DNA of 64,000 bases from assembly GCA_944323245.1 (NCBI GenBank), contig CALURT010000007.1:1-64000 (forward strand). The letters are read 5' to 3'. The first letter of the stretch is position 1. Each line of letters begins with the position of its first letter. The notes under the pieces were generated by a model. The model ran no database searches and was not told the origin of the DNA. It worked only from the letters and a program-made list of their open reading frames with translations. Below are positions 55,863 to 64,000 of this stretch, one piece after another. A program made the position numbers and the translations under genes. The DNA is from an uncultured Bacteroidales bacterium (lineage in GTDB: Bacteria > Bacteroidota > Bacteroidia > Bacteroidales > UBA932).

Positions 55863-56024
55863 TATCTTTGTAATCAAGCAGGCGGCGGTCGCCTGACTAA
55901 AGGTTTGGAATATGCTGTACCCTATCGGAATCCAGAATTTTGAAAAACTCCGCGACGGAGATTACATATCGGTGTCTCATTCTCCAAGGAAAACCGCAGG
56001 ATAGTGGACTGGAAAATCATTTGA
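55863..56024 (+). repeat. Right copy of 113-bp direct repeat: mini-relic of a DUF1703-type AAA-ATPase gene
   Basis: 55887-55999 equals 42053-42165. A -7 box TATCTTTG (55863-55870) is followed by a perfect hairpin CAGGCG-GCGGT-CGCCTG, then ATG 55912 with the family N-terminus (M-L-Y-P-I-G-I-Q-N-F-E-K) and, in the next frame, the family C-terminus I-G-V-S-F-S-K-E-N-R-R-I-V-D-W-K-I-I and stop (56022-56024). The last 25 bases differ from the left copy at several positions but keep the same reading frame and stop. The glycosyltransferase starts 3 bases later. Confidence 0.85.
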
Positions 56025-56027
56025 TTT

Positions 56028-57365
56028 ATGAAGCGTGCGCTGATAATATCGTATTACTGGCCTCCCTCGGGAGGTTCGGGAGTCCAAAGATGGGTCAAAT
56101 TCGCCAAATACCTGCCGTCGGAAGGGTGGCAGCCCGTAATCTATACTCCTGAAAATCCTGAACTTACCGCCATAGATGAAAGTCTCTGCAAGGAAATCCC
56201 GCCGGAAGCGGAAATAATCAGGACCCATATAACCGAGCCGTATGACCTGTACCGCAGGCTGACGGGAGCGGGAAAAGGAAATACCGGAGGCCGGAACGAG
56301 GTCAGGCAAAAGGAAGTGAATCCCATAAACGGTGGAAAGAAATCCCTGAAGGAGAAAATATCCTTATGGATCCGCGGTAATTTTTTCATACCGGACCCGA
56401 GATGCCTTTGGACAGGACCGTCTGTCAGATTCCTGAAAAAATACCTCAAGGAACATCCGGTAGACATAATCATAAGCACCGGCCCTCCGCATTCCATGCA
56501 CATCATCGCCATGAAGACGGCTGAAGCCCTCGGGCTGCCATGGATTGCGGATTTCAGGGACCCTTGGACGAAAATGTTTTATTTCAAGCATCTGCACCTG
56601 TCCGTTTTCGCCCGGAAGCGGCATGAGAAATTGGAACGCATGGTCCTCGACAAGGCAGATGCAGTAGTGGCGGTCTCCCCTTTCGTCCAACAGGAGTTCC
56701 AGGCAATGACACATACGCCTGTATCATTGATTACCAACGGTTTCGACGAAAATGACTTCGCCATTGATGTAAAGACTGACGGATATTTCAATATCACGCA
56801 CACGGGACTCTTCGCTGCAGACGGCAACCCCGATGTGCTATGGTCCGTCTTGGGTGAAATATGCCGTGAGGACAAGGTTTTCAAAGAAAAACTGCGGATA
56901 CGGCTTGCAGGCAAGACAGACCGGGAAATCCTCGAATCGGCATACGCCGCAGGCCTCGCTGACAATATCGTGGATTCAGGATATGTGGACCACATAAGGG
57001 CCGTAGAAGAACAGAAGGCCGCAACCCTGCTCATCCTTCCGCTGCGCAAGGAACCGGAATACCGCGCCACCCTGCCCGGGAAACTTTTCGAATACCTCGC
57101 CTCCGGCAGACCGATTCTCGGAATAGGACAGCAGGACGGGGCCATGGCCATGATAATAAGAGAGACCGGAACAGGTGTCGTATTTGACTGGAACGACGCC
57201 GTTTCAATCCGGAAATACATCGGATTGTGCTGGAAAAACTATCTTTCGGGCACGTCTTTCCCGAGAGATACCGACATATCACGTTATTCAAGGAAAAAAC
57301 TGACCTCAACCATGGCAGAACTGATGGATGCCACCGTTGCGGTCCATAAAGCAAATAAAAAATGA
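56028..57365 (+). CDS. Glycosyltransferase, GT4-like
   Basis: 445 aa, GT-B fold. N-terminal 'SYYWPPSGGSGVQRWVKFAKYL' is the acceptor-side start of GT4-type enzymes in Bacteroidota; 'DFRDPW' near 172 and 'AVSPFVQQEF' near 225 mark the linker; the donor side has 'THTGLFAADGNPD' and the E-x(7)-E-like 'LPGKLFEYLASGRPILGIG'. Sugar and acceptor unknown. Its ATG is 3 bases past the right repeat, whose promoter box probably drives it. Overlaps the YfhO-like gene by 4 bases (ATGA), so the two are coupled. Confidence 0.9.
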   Translation: MKRALIISYYWPPSGGSGVQRWVKFAKYLPSEGWQPVIYTPENPELTAIDESLCKEIPPEAEIIRTHITEPYDLYRRLTGAGKGNTGGRNEVRQKEVNPINGGKKSLKEKISLWIRGNFFIPDPRCLWTGPSVRFLKKYLKEHPVDIIISTGPPHSMHIIAMKTAEALGLPWIADFRDPWTKMFYFKHLHLSVFARKRHEKLERMVLDKADAVVAVSPFVQQEFQAMTHTPVSLITNGFDENDFAIDVKTDGYFNITHTGLFAADGNPDVLWSVLGEICREDKVFKEKLRIRLAGKTDREILESAYAAGLADNIVDSGYVDHIRAVEEQKAATLLILPLRKEPEYRATLPGKLFEYLASGRPILGIGQQDGAMAMIIRETGTGVVFDWNDAVSIRKYIGLCWKNYLSGTSFPRDTDISRYSRKKLTSTMAELMDATVAVHKANKK

Positions 57366-59962
57366 ACAGACAGATATTGAACAGGATTCTTATCTATATC
57401 GGCATTGTACTGCTCTTCCTCATCGTAGCCTACGCATACGTTCCGCAGGTATTGTCAGGCAAAATAGTAAACCAGGCAGACATCGCAGGCTGGACCGGCA
57501 TGGCCCAAGAAATGGTGGAGCACAACAACGCCCATCCCGACGACAAGACGCTGTGGACCAACTCCATGTTCGGCGGAATGCCTACCGTCTCGATTCATGC
57601 CGACTTCAAGGGAGACTGGACTAAACCGATATATGACTTCCTCCTGACAGGAGCACGGCCTGCCACCTATCTGTTCCTTTCCCTCGTGGGAGGGTTCCTG
57701 CTGTTGCTTGCTTTCGGAGTCAACAGATGGCTTGCCGTAGCCGGAGCCATCGCCATCACGTTCTGCTCATACAACATGCAGATCATCCAGGTGGGACACA
57801 ATACTAAAATGCAGGCCATAGCCTACATGCCATGGGTGCTTGCCGCAATCGTATTCACATACCGTTCGGCATTGGCAGACAAGGATGAAAAGGTCTTGAA
57901 ATGGCTGTCAAAGACCGTACTTGGTGCCGTCCTGTTTGCATTTGCCCTGAGTTTCCAGATAAAGGCGAACCATCCGCAGATAACCTATTATTTGGCGATA
58001 ATGATATTCATCTACGCCATTGCGCTGCTCATATATACCTGTGTATCCAAGGAAAGACGGAAACAGCTCGGGAAATTTTTCGCCGCCTCCGCACTTCTCC
58101 TCGTGATAGGGTGCGTAGGAATAGCCACCAACCTCAACAAGCTGATACCTACCTACGAATATTCTCAATATTCCATGAGAGGAGGCTCGGAGCTGCGTCA
58201 GGCGGACGAAAGCCGGGATGCCGAAGGATTGGAATTGGACTATGCCACCGCATGGTCATACGGAATCGACGAAACCCTCAATATTCTGATTCCGAACCTC
58301 AACGGAGGCTCTTCTTCCGGAGATCCGAATCTGAAACATTCGGAAACACGGGATCTGCTGTATCAGGCAGGACAGCCGCACATCGATGAGGTAATGAAGT
58401 CCCTCCCCCTCTATTGGGGCCCGCAACCTTTCACCGCAGGTCCGATGTACATGGGAGCGATATCCGTGTTCCTGTTCTTTCTCGGTCTGTTCCTATGCGA
58501 CAACAAGGACAAATGGTGGATACTGACTGCGACAGTGCTTGCAATCCTCCTCGCCTGGGGCAGTCACTTCATGGAATTTACGAAACTGTGGTACGACTAC
58601 GCACCGATGTACAACAAGTTCCGCACGGTTTCCATGGCATTGGTCGTACTCCAGATAACCCTGCCTCTGCTCGGCATACTTGCCGTAGACAAGGTGCTGA
58701 AGAGCCGCACCGACAGGAAAACGACCTCTGTCGCATTGCTCGTTTCGTATGCAATATGCGCAGGATGCTGCCTCCTTCTCGCATTGTTCCCGAACCTTGC
58801 AGGAACGTTCGCGTCATCTGTTGACGCCAACCTGCCGGAAATATTGGCCGATGCCCTCAGTGATGACAGGAAGGCAATGCTCGTGAAAGACGCATGGCGC
58901 AGTTTCGCTTTCATCACATTGGCGGCAGCCCTGATTTTCTGGTATATAAAATCCTCAAAGACTGACCAGCAGGAATCCGGTAAATTCACTGCTGCCGCAA
59001 TATGCCTTTGCCTCCTGTTTGTCCTGGACCTCTTCCCTGTCGACAAACGCTATCTCAACGGAGACCATTTCGTCAGCAAGAGGGAATTCTCCAACCAGTT
59101 CACGGAAAGGCCAGTAGACAAATTTATCCTTGAAGACAAGTCACTCGATTACAGGGTGCTTGACCTTAGCGTCAACACTTTCAACGATTCGCATACAAGC
59201 TACCGGCACAAGTCAATAGGCGGCTACAGCCCTGCCAAGATCCAACGATACCAGGACCTTATCGAACACTACCTCGTATCCGAAATAAATTCGGTGAAAA
59301 TGACCGTAAACGGAGCCGCCACCATCAGCGAAATCTCCGACAACCTACCGGCCATACCGGTACTTTCCATGCTGAACGACAAATACATAATAATCGGGGC
59401 GGAATATCCTCCGGTAGTCAACGGACAGGCAATGGGAAACTGTTGGATAGTGGACTCGGCAGTACATGCTTCTTCTCCTGACGAAGAAATCGCCCTTCTC
59501 GGAATCACGGATTTACGCAATACCGCCGTCATCGGAGCGGACTTCGCCGAAGCCCGGGAAAAACTCGACTCCCTGAGCACATTGGCAATGACGGATATCG
59601 CTCCCGCGGATTCCGTCTGGATGACTTCCTATGCTCCTAACGAGTTGAGGTACAGAAGCAGACTGAACGGAGAAAGAGCCGTCGTATTCAGCGAAATCTA
59701 CTATCCGGCAGGATGGCACCTCACCATAGACGGAGAACCGGCAGAGATTTTCCGTGCAGACTGGATACTGCGCGCCGCCTTCATCCCTGCAGGAGAACAT
59801 GAAATCGTCATGAGATTCGACCCTCAATCCTTCAAGACCGGGGAAAGACTTTCCCGTGCGTCATCCATCCTCCTGATAATATTGCTGGTATTGTCAGGTA
59901 CGGGCTATGGAATCGTCGTTGCAGGAGGCGTCAGAAAAGAAGTCCGGACAGAAAAATCATAA
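57362..59962 (+). CDS. YfhO-like multi-spanning membrane protein
   Basis: 866 aa with about 12-14 hydrophobic segments (first 'ILIYIGIVLLFLIVAYAYV', last 'ASSILLIILLVLSG'). A large extracytoplasmic domain lies at about 555-830. YfhO proteins resemble GT-C glycosyltransferases that use lipid-linked sugars; Firmicutes members glycosylate lipoteichoic acid, while in Bacteroidota the substrate is not known. Co-translation with a GT4-like enzyme suggests a shared surface-glycan step. Its 3' end overlaps the convergent transporter gene by 32 bases. Confidence 0.88.
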   Translation: MNRQILNRILIYIGIVLLFLIVAYAYVPQVLSGKIVNQADIAGWTGMAQEMVEHNNAHPDDKTLWTNSMFGGMPTVSIHADFKGDWTKPIYDFLLTGARPATYLFLSLVGGFLLLLAFGVNRWLAVAGAIAITFCSYNMQIIQVGHNTKMQAIAYMPWVLAAIVFTYRSALADKDEKVLKWLSKTVLGAVLFAFALSFQIKANHPQITYYLAIMIFIYAIALLIYTCVSKERRKQLGKFFAASALLLVIGCVGIATNLNKLIPTYEYSQYSMRGGSELRQADESRDAEGLELDYATAWSYGIDETLNILIPNLNGGSSSGDPNLKHSETRDLLYQAGQPHIDEVMKSLPLYWGPQPFTAGPMYMGAISVFLFFLGLFLCDNKDKWWILTATVLAILLAWGSHFMEFTKLWYDYAPMYNKFRTVSMALVVLQITLPLLGILAVDKVLKSRTDRKTTSVALLVSYAICAGCCLLLALFPNLAGTFASSVDANLPEILADALSDDRKAMLVKDAWRSFAFITLAAALIFWYIKSSKTDQQESGKFTAAAICLCLLFVLDLFPVDKRYLNGDHFVSKREFSNQFTERPVDKFILEDKSLDYRVLDLSVNTFNDSHTSYRHKSIGGYSPAKIQRYQDLIEHYLVSEINSVKMTVNGAATISEISDNLPAIPVLSMLNDKYIIIGAEYPPVVNGQAMGNCWIVDSAVHASSPDEEIALLGITDLRNTAVIGADFAEAREKLDSLSTLAMTDIAPADSVWMTSYAPNELRYRSRLNGERAVVFSEIYYPAGWHLTIDGEPAEIFRADWILRAAFIPAGEHEIVMRFDPQSFKTGERLSRASSILLIILLVLSGTGYGIVVAGGVRKEVRTEKS

Positions 59963-61277
59963 GGACTGCTATCGGACAGACGTACCTTATCATAAAATAA
60001 ACGAACTTGAATATCCGCTTGTTTGCGGACAGGGTCCCGCTGTTTGTAAATTCGTCGAAAACGTCGCTTTTGCTCATTTTCCAACCCACGAAAACCACCA
60101 TCAGGAATCCTCCTATGGTCATCAGGAAATTGGCCGAGAGTTTGTCGAAGAAATTGAATATCGTCTGGCCGAATATCTTTATGTCCGACAGCGGGCCGAA
60201 CGAAAGCGAACACAATGCGCCGATTAACCATGCCACCGCGAACACGATGACAGAGGCCTTCTTGCGGGAAACATGCCTTTCCTCCACCAGATAGGCCACA
60301 CCTACCTCATACAGTGAAATGGACGAGGTGATGGCAGCCACTATCAGGGCAAGGAAAAATATTATGGCGATAAAACCGCCCATCGGCATGTTGGAAAATA
60401 TGAACGGCAATGTCTGGAACACCAATCCCGGACCTTCCTGCGGATTCAACCCGAATGCAAAGACTGCCGGAAGAATCGCACAGCTCGCTATAAGTGCGAA
60501 AATGAAGTCCGAAACCGCCGTATATGAAGAAGATGCAGCGATATTCTCGTCCTTCTTGATATAGGACCCGTAAGTCAGCATGGTACCCACGCCGAGTGAG
60601 AGGGAAAAGAAGGCCTGTCCGAGGGCTGCGGAACAGACTTCGCCGTCGATTTTCGAGAAATCAGGCTTGAACAGATAGACCAATCCGTCCATTGCTCCCG
60701 GCAGGGTGATTGACCTGACAGCCATGACGATAATCAGTACGAAAAGCATAGGCATCATGATTTTCCCGAATTTCTCTATCCCGCTTTTCACCCCTGCGAT
60801 GATTACAAGACCGGTCAGAAGCAGGAATATCGTATGACCCACAAGAGGCGGCCAGACTGAAGTGATGAACTTGTCGAACATGCTTCCGAGTTCGGCCTGT
60901 GTCGCCCCTTCGGTGAATTCGAACATGCACGACTTGAAAAAGTATTCAAGCGACCAGCCTCCTATGACGCTGTAATAGGAAACCACGATGATGGGAGTAA
61001 TCACGGAAGCTACCCCAAGCCATTTCCACTTCGTCCCTGGAGCGAGTTTCTTGAAAGCCCCGTATGCGTTGGCATGGCTGCGCCTGCCTATTATCACTTC
61101 TGAAAAAAGGATTGGAAGACAAAGCAGAAAAACGCAGAATATATACACGAAAATAAAGGCGGCGCCTCCATAAGAGCCTACAAGATAAGGGAATCTCCAA
61201 AGGTTGCCCAATCCGATGGCCGAGCCTGCCATCGCTACCAATACACCGAACCGGTTTCCGAAATTTTCTCTTTCCAT
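59931..61277 (-). CDS. Sodium-dependent transporter, neurotransmitter:sodium symporter family
   Basis: 448 aa, about 11-12 membrane helices. The TM1 signature 'AMAGSAIGLGNLWRFPYLVGSYGGAAF' in part, with the unwound N-L-W-R-F-P stretch that binds sodium and substrate, is clear. Bacterial members (LeuT, MhsT, TnaT) import amino acids. Substrate not assignable. Encoded 24 bases after folA in the same direction. Confidence 0.93.
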   Translation of the reverse strand: MERENFGNRFGVLVAMAGSAIGLGNLWRFPYLVGSYGGAAFIFVYIFCVFLLCLPILFSEVIIGRRSHANAYGAFKKLAPGTKWKWLGVASVITPIIVVSYYSVIGGWSLEYFFKSCMFEFTEGATQAELGSMFDKFITSVWPPLVGHTIFLLLTGLVIIAGVKSGIEKFGKIMMPMLFVLIIVMAVRSITLPGAMDGLVYLFKPDFSKIDGEVCSAALGQAFFSLSLGVGTMLTYGSYIKKDENIAASSSYTAVSDFIFALIASCAILPAVFAFGLNPQEGPGLVFQTLPFIFSNMPMGGFIAIIFFLALIVAAITSSISLYEVGVAYLVEERHVSRKKASVIVFAVAWLIGALCSLSFGPLSDIKIFGQTIFNFFDKLSANFLMTIGGFLMVVFVGWKMSKSDVFDEFTNSGTLSANKRIFKFVYFMIRYVCPIAVLMIFLSGLLF

Positions 61278-61301
61278 AGCGTGTCTGTTTGTCCGTTCGT
61301 T

Positions 61302-61781
61302 TTATTTACGTGAATAAGTTAAAAATTCGTATGTGATTCCCGAGGCCTCATCCGTCCTGAGCCCCGAATGCTCCGTCTCTATCCATACAGCCGGCGATAT
61401 TTCGGGGAAAAACGTGTCTGCATCGTCCGGGGAAACGTGCACTCGTGTTATATAGAGTTTTTCTGCCGACGGCATGGCCTGTCTGTAGACTTCGACGCCT
61501 CCGATAATGAAGCATTTTTCATCTGCTACGGCTTTCACGGCCTCTTCAATGGACGGAAACACTTCTATTCCCGGGACTGGCTGCATCTGCCGGGATATGA
61601 CGATATTCCTGCGCCGGGGGAGCGGCCTGCCTATCGATTCGTATGTCTTGCGTCCCATGATGACGGTCCCGCCCACAGTCAGTTCCCGAAAAAACTTCAT
61701 GTCTTCGGAAATATGCCAAAGAAGCGAGTTGTCCTTGCCTATCGCACCATTGTCGGCTACCGCCGCTACTATACTTACCAT
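61302..61781 (-). CDS. folA: Dihydrofolate reductase
   Basis: 159 aa. 'AAVADNGAIGKDNSLLWHISEDMKFF' is the Met20-loop region with the active-site acid in helix B (Glu of H-I-S-E-D); 'GRKTYESIGRPLPRR' and 'FIIGGVEVYRQAM' are NADPH-binding motifs. Regenerates tetrahydrofolate used up by ThyA, whose gene lies 15 bases upstream. Confidence 0.96.
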   Translation of the reverse strand: MVSIVAAVADNGAIGKDNSLLWHISEDMKFFRELTVGGTVIMGRKTYESIGRPLPRRRNIVISRQMQPVPGIEVFPSIEEAVKAVADEKCFIIGGVEVYRQAMPSAEKLYITRVHVSPDDADTFFPEISPAVWIETEHSGLRTDEASGITYEFLTYSRK

Positions 61782-61796
61782 CGTGTTGTCATTGTT

Positions 61797-62591
61797 TCAG
61801 ACGGCTACCGGGGCCTTTATGGCAGGCCAAGGGTCATAGCCTTCAAGCGTAAAATCATCATATTCGAAAGAAAACAGGTCTTTCCTGTCCGGATTGATTT
61901 TCATTTTCGGAAGCGGTCTCGGCTCCCTTGAAAGCTGCAGGGCCACCTGTTCGAAGTGATTCTGATAAATGTGCGTATCTCCCGTAGTATGGATGAATTC
62001 TCCCAATCCGTAGCCGCACACCTGCGCCATCATCATGGTCAGCAAGGCATACGAAGCTATATTGAACGGTACTCCGAGGAACACGTCCGCACTGCGCTGA
62101 TACAGCTGGCAGGAAAGTTTTCCGTCCGCCACATAGAACTGGAACATCGTATGGCACGGGGGCAGGGCCATCTTGTCCACCTCCGCAGGATTCCATGCGG
62201 AAACTATCATCCTTCGGGAATCCGGATTGCGCTTCAGCATGTCCACCACTCCGGCCAACTGGTCTATCGTCCTGCCGTCCGGCGCAGGCCAGCTCCGCCA
62301 CTGATGTCCGTAAACCGGACCCAAATCACCGTTTTCGTCAGCCCATTCATCCCATATCGAGACTCCGTGTTCCTTCAGATACCGGATGTTCGTATCCCCT
62401 GCAATGAACCACAGCAGTTCATATATTATCGATTTCAGATGAACCTTTTTCGTAGTCAGCAAAGGGAAACCTTCGTTCAGGTCGAACCTCATCTGATGCC
62501 CGAAAATACTTTGGGTACCGACACCTGTACGGTCATTCTTCATCACTCCTGTCTCGCGGATGCGCCGCAGCAAATCGAGATACTGTTTCAT
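61797..62591 (-). CDS. thyA: Thymidylate synthase
   Basis: 264 aa, standard ThyA length. '[19 protein letters not shown]' near 21 is the phosphate-binding region, catalytic Cys in A-L-P-P-C-H-T (about 146), '[16 protein letters not shown]' near 170 and '[10 protein letters not shown]' near 210. Makes dTMP from dUMP with methylene-tetrahydrofolate; coupled with FolA. Confidence 0.97.
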   Translation of the reverse strand: MKQYLDLLRRIRETGVMKNDRTGVGTQSIFGHQMRFDLNEGFPLLTTKKVHLKSIIYELLWFIAGDTNIRYLKEHGVSIWDEWADENGDLGPVYGHQWRSWPAPDGRTIDQLAGVVDMLKRNPDSRRMIVSAWNPAEVDKMALPPCHTMFQFYVADGKLSCQLYQRSADVFLGVPFNIASYALLTMMMAQVCGYGLGEFIHTTGDTHIYQNHFEQVALQLSREPRPLPKMKINPDRKDLFSFEYDDFTLEGYDPWPAIKAPVAV

Positions 62592-62603
62592 CGCCGTCCT
62601 CTT

Positions 62604-63653
62604 TTATTTTCTTACTGAAAATGCGTAGATTATAGCCTCCTCATAAACTTCTCCAGGTCTCAAAACCGCAGACGGGTAATCCGGCCTGTTCGGCGTATCC
62701 GGGAATTTCTGGCATTCCATGGCCACACCGTCATAGTCGCTGTAGTGACCTCCGTTCTTGCTCTCCGGACAGCCTGCAAGCCAGTTGCCGGTATATATCT
62801 GAATGCCCGGCTGCGTTGTAAACACCGAAAGGACTCTTCCGCTTTCCGGAGAATACAGTTCGGCTGCTTCCTGCAACACGCCTTCTTCCGCACCGTCTAT
62901 CACGAAGCACGCATCATAGCCCTTTCCGTAACGCAGGGCTGGAAAATCCTCGTTTATATCCCTCCCGAGCCTTTTGGCCGTGACGAAATCCATCGGAGTA
63001 CCGGCCACTGGTTCGCTTTCTCCCAACGGGATCAGAGTCCCCTCGGTAGGAAGATATTCAGAAGCATTGAGCCTCAGTTCGTGATCCAATACCGTACCGC
63101 TTCCCTCTCCGTTGAGATTGAAATATGCGTGATTGGTAAGATTTACTATCGTAGGGGCATCCGTTTCCGCCGTAAAGGTAAGACGCAGTTCGTTGTCCTC
63201 GCTCCACTCATATCTCGCCACAGCTTTCAGTGCTCCGGGATAGCCCATCTCCCCGTCTTCGGAAAAATACATGAATTCCACGCCTCCTTCATGCTCCCTG
63301 CTCTCCCATACCTTGTTCTGAAAGCCTTCAGGCCCTCCATGCAGATGGTTCGGGCCGTTGTTGACAGGCAGAGTGTATTCCTTGCCGTCGAGAATGAATT
63401 TGCCTCCGGCAATCCTGTTTGCATATCTGCCGGGAACCTTGCCCATACACGGACCGTCTCCGAAATAACTCAAAGGGTCACTGTATCCGAGAACTACGTC
63501 GGCAAGCTTGCCGTCCCTGTCGGGGACATTCACTGAGATGATGGCGGCTCCTATATTGCAAAGGGTTACAGAAGCACCTGAAGCGTTCATAATCGTGTAG
63601 GCGACAATGTCCTTGCCGCACTCTGTCCTGGTAAGGAATTTCTTTTCTATCAT
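62604..63653 (-). CDS. galM: Aldose 1-epimerase (galactose mutarotase)
   Basis: 349 aa. Family motifs: 'GKVPGRYANRIAGGKF', 'NNGPNHLHGGPEGF' with the active-site His, 'NLTNHAYFNL' with the second His, and the C-terminal catalytic Glu region 'YDGVAMECQKFPDTPNRPDYPS'. Interconverts alpha and beta anomers of galactose. No signal peptide, so cytoplasmic. It could serve galactose released by the GH36 enzyme, although the genes are 16 kb apart. Confidence 0.95.
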   Translation of the reverse strand: MIEKKFLTRTECGKDIVAYTIMNASGASVTLCNIGAAIISVNVPDRDGKLADVVLGYSDPLSYFGDGPCMGKVPGRYANRIAGGKFILDGKEYTLPVNNGPNHLHGGPEGFQNKVWESREHEGGVEFMYFSEDGEMGYPGALKAVARYEWSEDNELRLTFTAETDAPTIVNLTNHAYFNLNGEGSGTVLDHELRLNASEYLPTEGTLIPLGESEPVAGTPMDFVTAKRLGRDINEDFPALRYGKGYDACFVIDGAEEGVLQEAAELYSPESGRVLSVFTTQPGIQIYTGNWLAGCPESKNGGHYSDYDGVAMECQKFPDTPNRPDYPSAVLRPGEVYEEAIIYAFSVRK

Positions 63654-63658
63654 AATCT

Positions 63659-64000
63659 TCAGACATTATTTGCAAGCCAGGCGAAAACTGTTTCCTGAGG
63701 AGCGTCTTTCAGAATTACCCTCTTGTCTTCATCAAGAAGATACAGGGACGGTATCGCCCTTATGTTGTACAGCATATCGTTCCTTATCACGAGGTTCGGG
63801 TCATAGCCGTTGTACCAGTCGTCGGGATATACAGGCATGTATCTGTACCATTCCGTCAGATCGCTGTCGATATAAATGTTCAGGACAGCCAATTTTCCGG
63901 CCTTGACGGCGGCCGATATTCCCGGATCTCCGCTCAACACGTCAATTATGTCCTTGCAGGCATGACAGCCGGGATTGCTGAAGAAAAGCAGGGTATATGG
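63659..64000 (-). CDS. Thioredoxin-like protein, DUF5106-type, 5' end outside window
   Basis: C-terminal 113 residues; the frame is open through the window edge. Reading from the edge: 'YTLLFFSNPGCHACKDII' gives a thioredoxin C-x-x-C (C-H-A-C), then 'LAVLNIYIDSDLTEWYRYM' and 'YNIRAIPSLYLLDEDKRVIL' with the cis-Pro (A-I-P-S). Such domains in Bacteroidota usually follow a DUF5106 or DUF4369 segment in periplasmic lipoproteins; the missing N-terminus prevents certainty. The stop is 5 bases before galM. Confidence 0.85.
   Translation of the reverse strand, partial: PYTLLFFSNPGCHACKDIIDVLSGDPGISAAVKAGKLAVLNIYIDSDLTEWYRYMPVYPDDWYNGYDPNLVIRNDMLYNIRAIPSLYLLDEDKRVILKDAPQETVFAWLANNV

Noticed and set aside
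1..64000. tRNA or rRNA genes
   Set aside because: Reading the intergenic gaps showed no cloverleaf-like sequences; gaps are mostly short. A tRNA search program would settle this.

Overview
This 64 kb window is a stretch of chromosome from a member of the Bacteroidota, most likely a Bacteroidales gut-type bacterium. The evidence is a SusC/SusD pair, a NigD-like lipoprotein, an S46 dipeptidyl-peptidase, BACON and PKD surface domains, an EF-G2-like paralogue, two OMP-type 'big barrel' proteins, and many promoters with the Bacteroidota -7 element TAnnTTTG. Genus cannot be settled from the sequence alone. I see no tRNA, rRNA, CRISPR array, transposase or phage structural gene.

Layout. 0-6.1 kb: repeat-rich left edge, then a c-di-AMP synthase, MutS2, a small membrane-anchored protein, YraN, a mannose-1-phosphate guanylyltransferase and YqeY, all on the plus strand. 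6.1-9.5 kb: an outer-membrane barrel gene between two blocks of short intergenic repeats. 9.5-21.2 kb: divergent rsmA/aspS, then a compact amino-acid cluster thrA - apgM-like - thrC - proC - proB - proA, in which the apgM-like protein is the probable homoserine kinase, closed by a convergent DNA alkylation repair gene. 21.3-26.5 kb: a porin, a second barrel protein with a small secreted partner, and a RelE/ParE-type toxin-antitoxin pair with a 12-bp-arm palindrome over its promoter. 26.5-36.3 kb: EF-G2-like factor with degenerate GTPase motifs, an XRE regulator, RNase HII, an S46 peptidase, an Mrp ATPase, a NigD-like lipoprotein, and an ECF sigma factor followed by an unusual membrane protein that joins an anti-sigma-like N-terminus to a barrel-like C-terminus. 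36.3-41.9 kb: a GH3 gene whose 5' end is missing exactly at the end of mutS, then mutS and an unrecognised gene.

42.0-56.0 kb is the most interesting part. A 113-bp perfect direct repeat (42053-42165 and 55887-55999) brackets a 13.8 kb polysaccharide-utilisation-type island: an ECF sigma factor fused in one frame to its FecR anti-sigma factor, a GH36 alpha-galactosidase, a PKD/FN3/BACON surface lipoprotein, a calcineurin-type phosphoesterase lipoprotein, SusD, and a SusC that carries the STN signalling domain expected of a partner for FecR. Each repeat copy is a tiny relic that joins the start and the end of the AAA-ATPase/PD-(D/E)XK (DUF1703-type) gene family, keeps a -7 promoter box, and sits directly upstream of a plus-strand gene. 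The sigma/FecR fusion has tandem stop codons waiting in the alternative frame just after an A6 tract and just before a good FecR start, so one base of slippage or mutation switches it between two ordinary proteins and one fusion.

56.0-64 kb: a glycosyltransferase and a YfhO-like multi-spanning protein on the plus strand, meeting a minus-strand run of a sodium:neurotransmitter-symporter family transporter, folA, thyA, galM and a truncated thioredoxin-like gene at the right edge.
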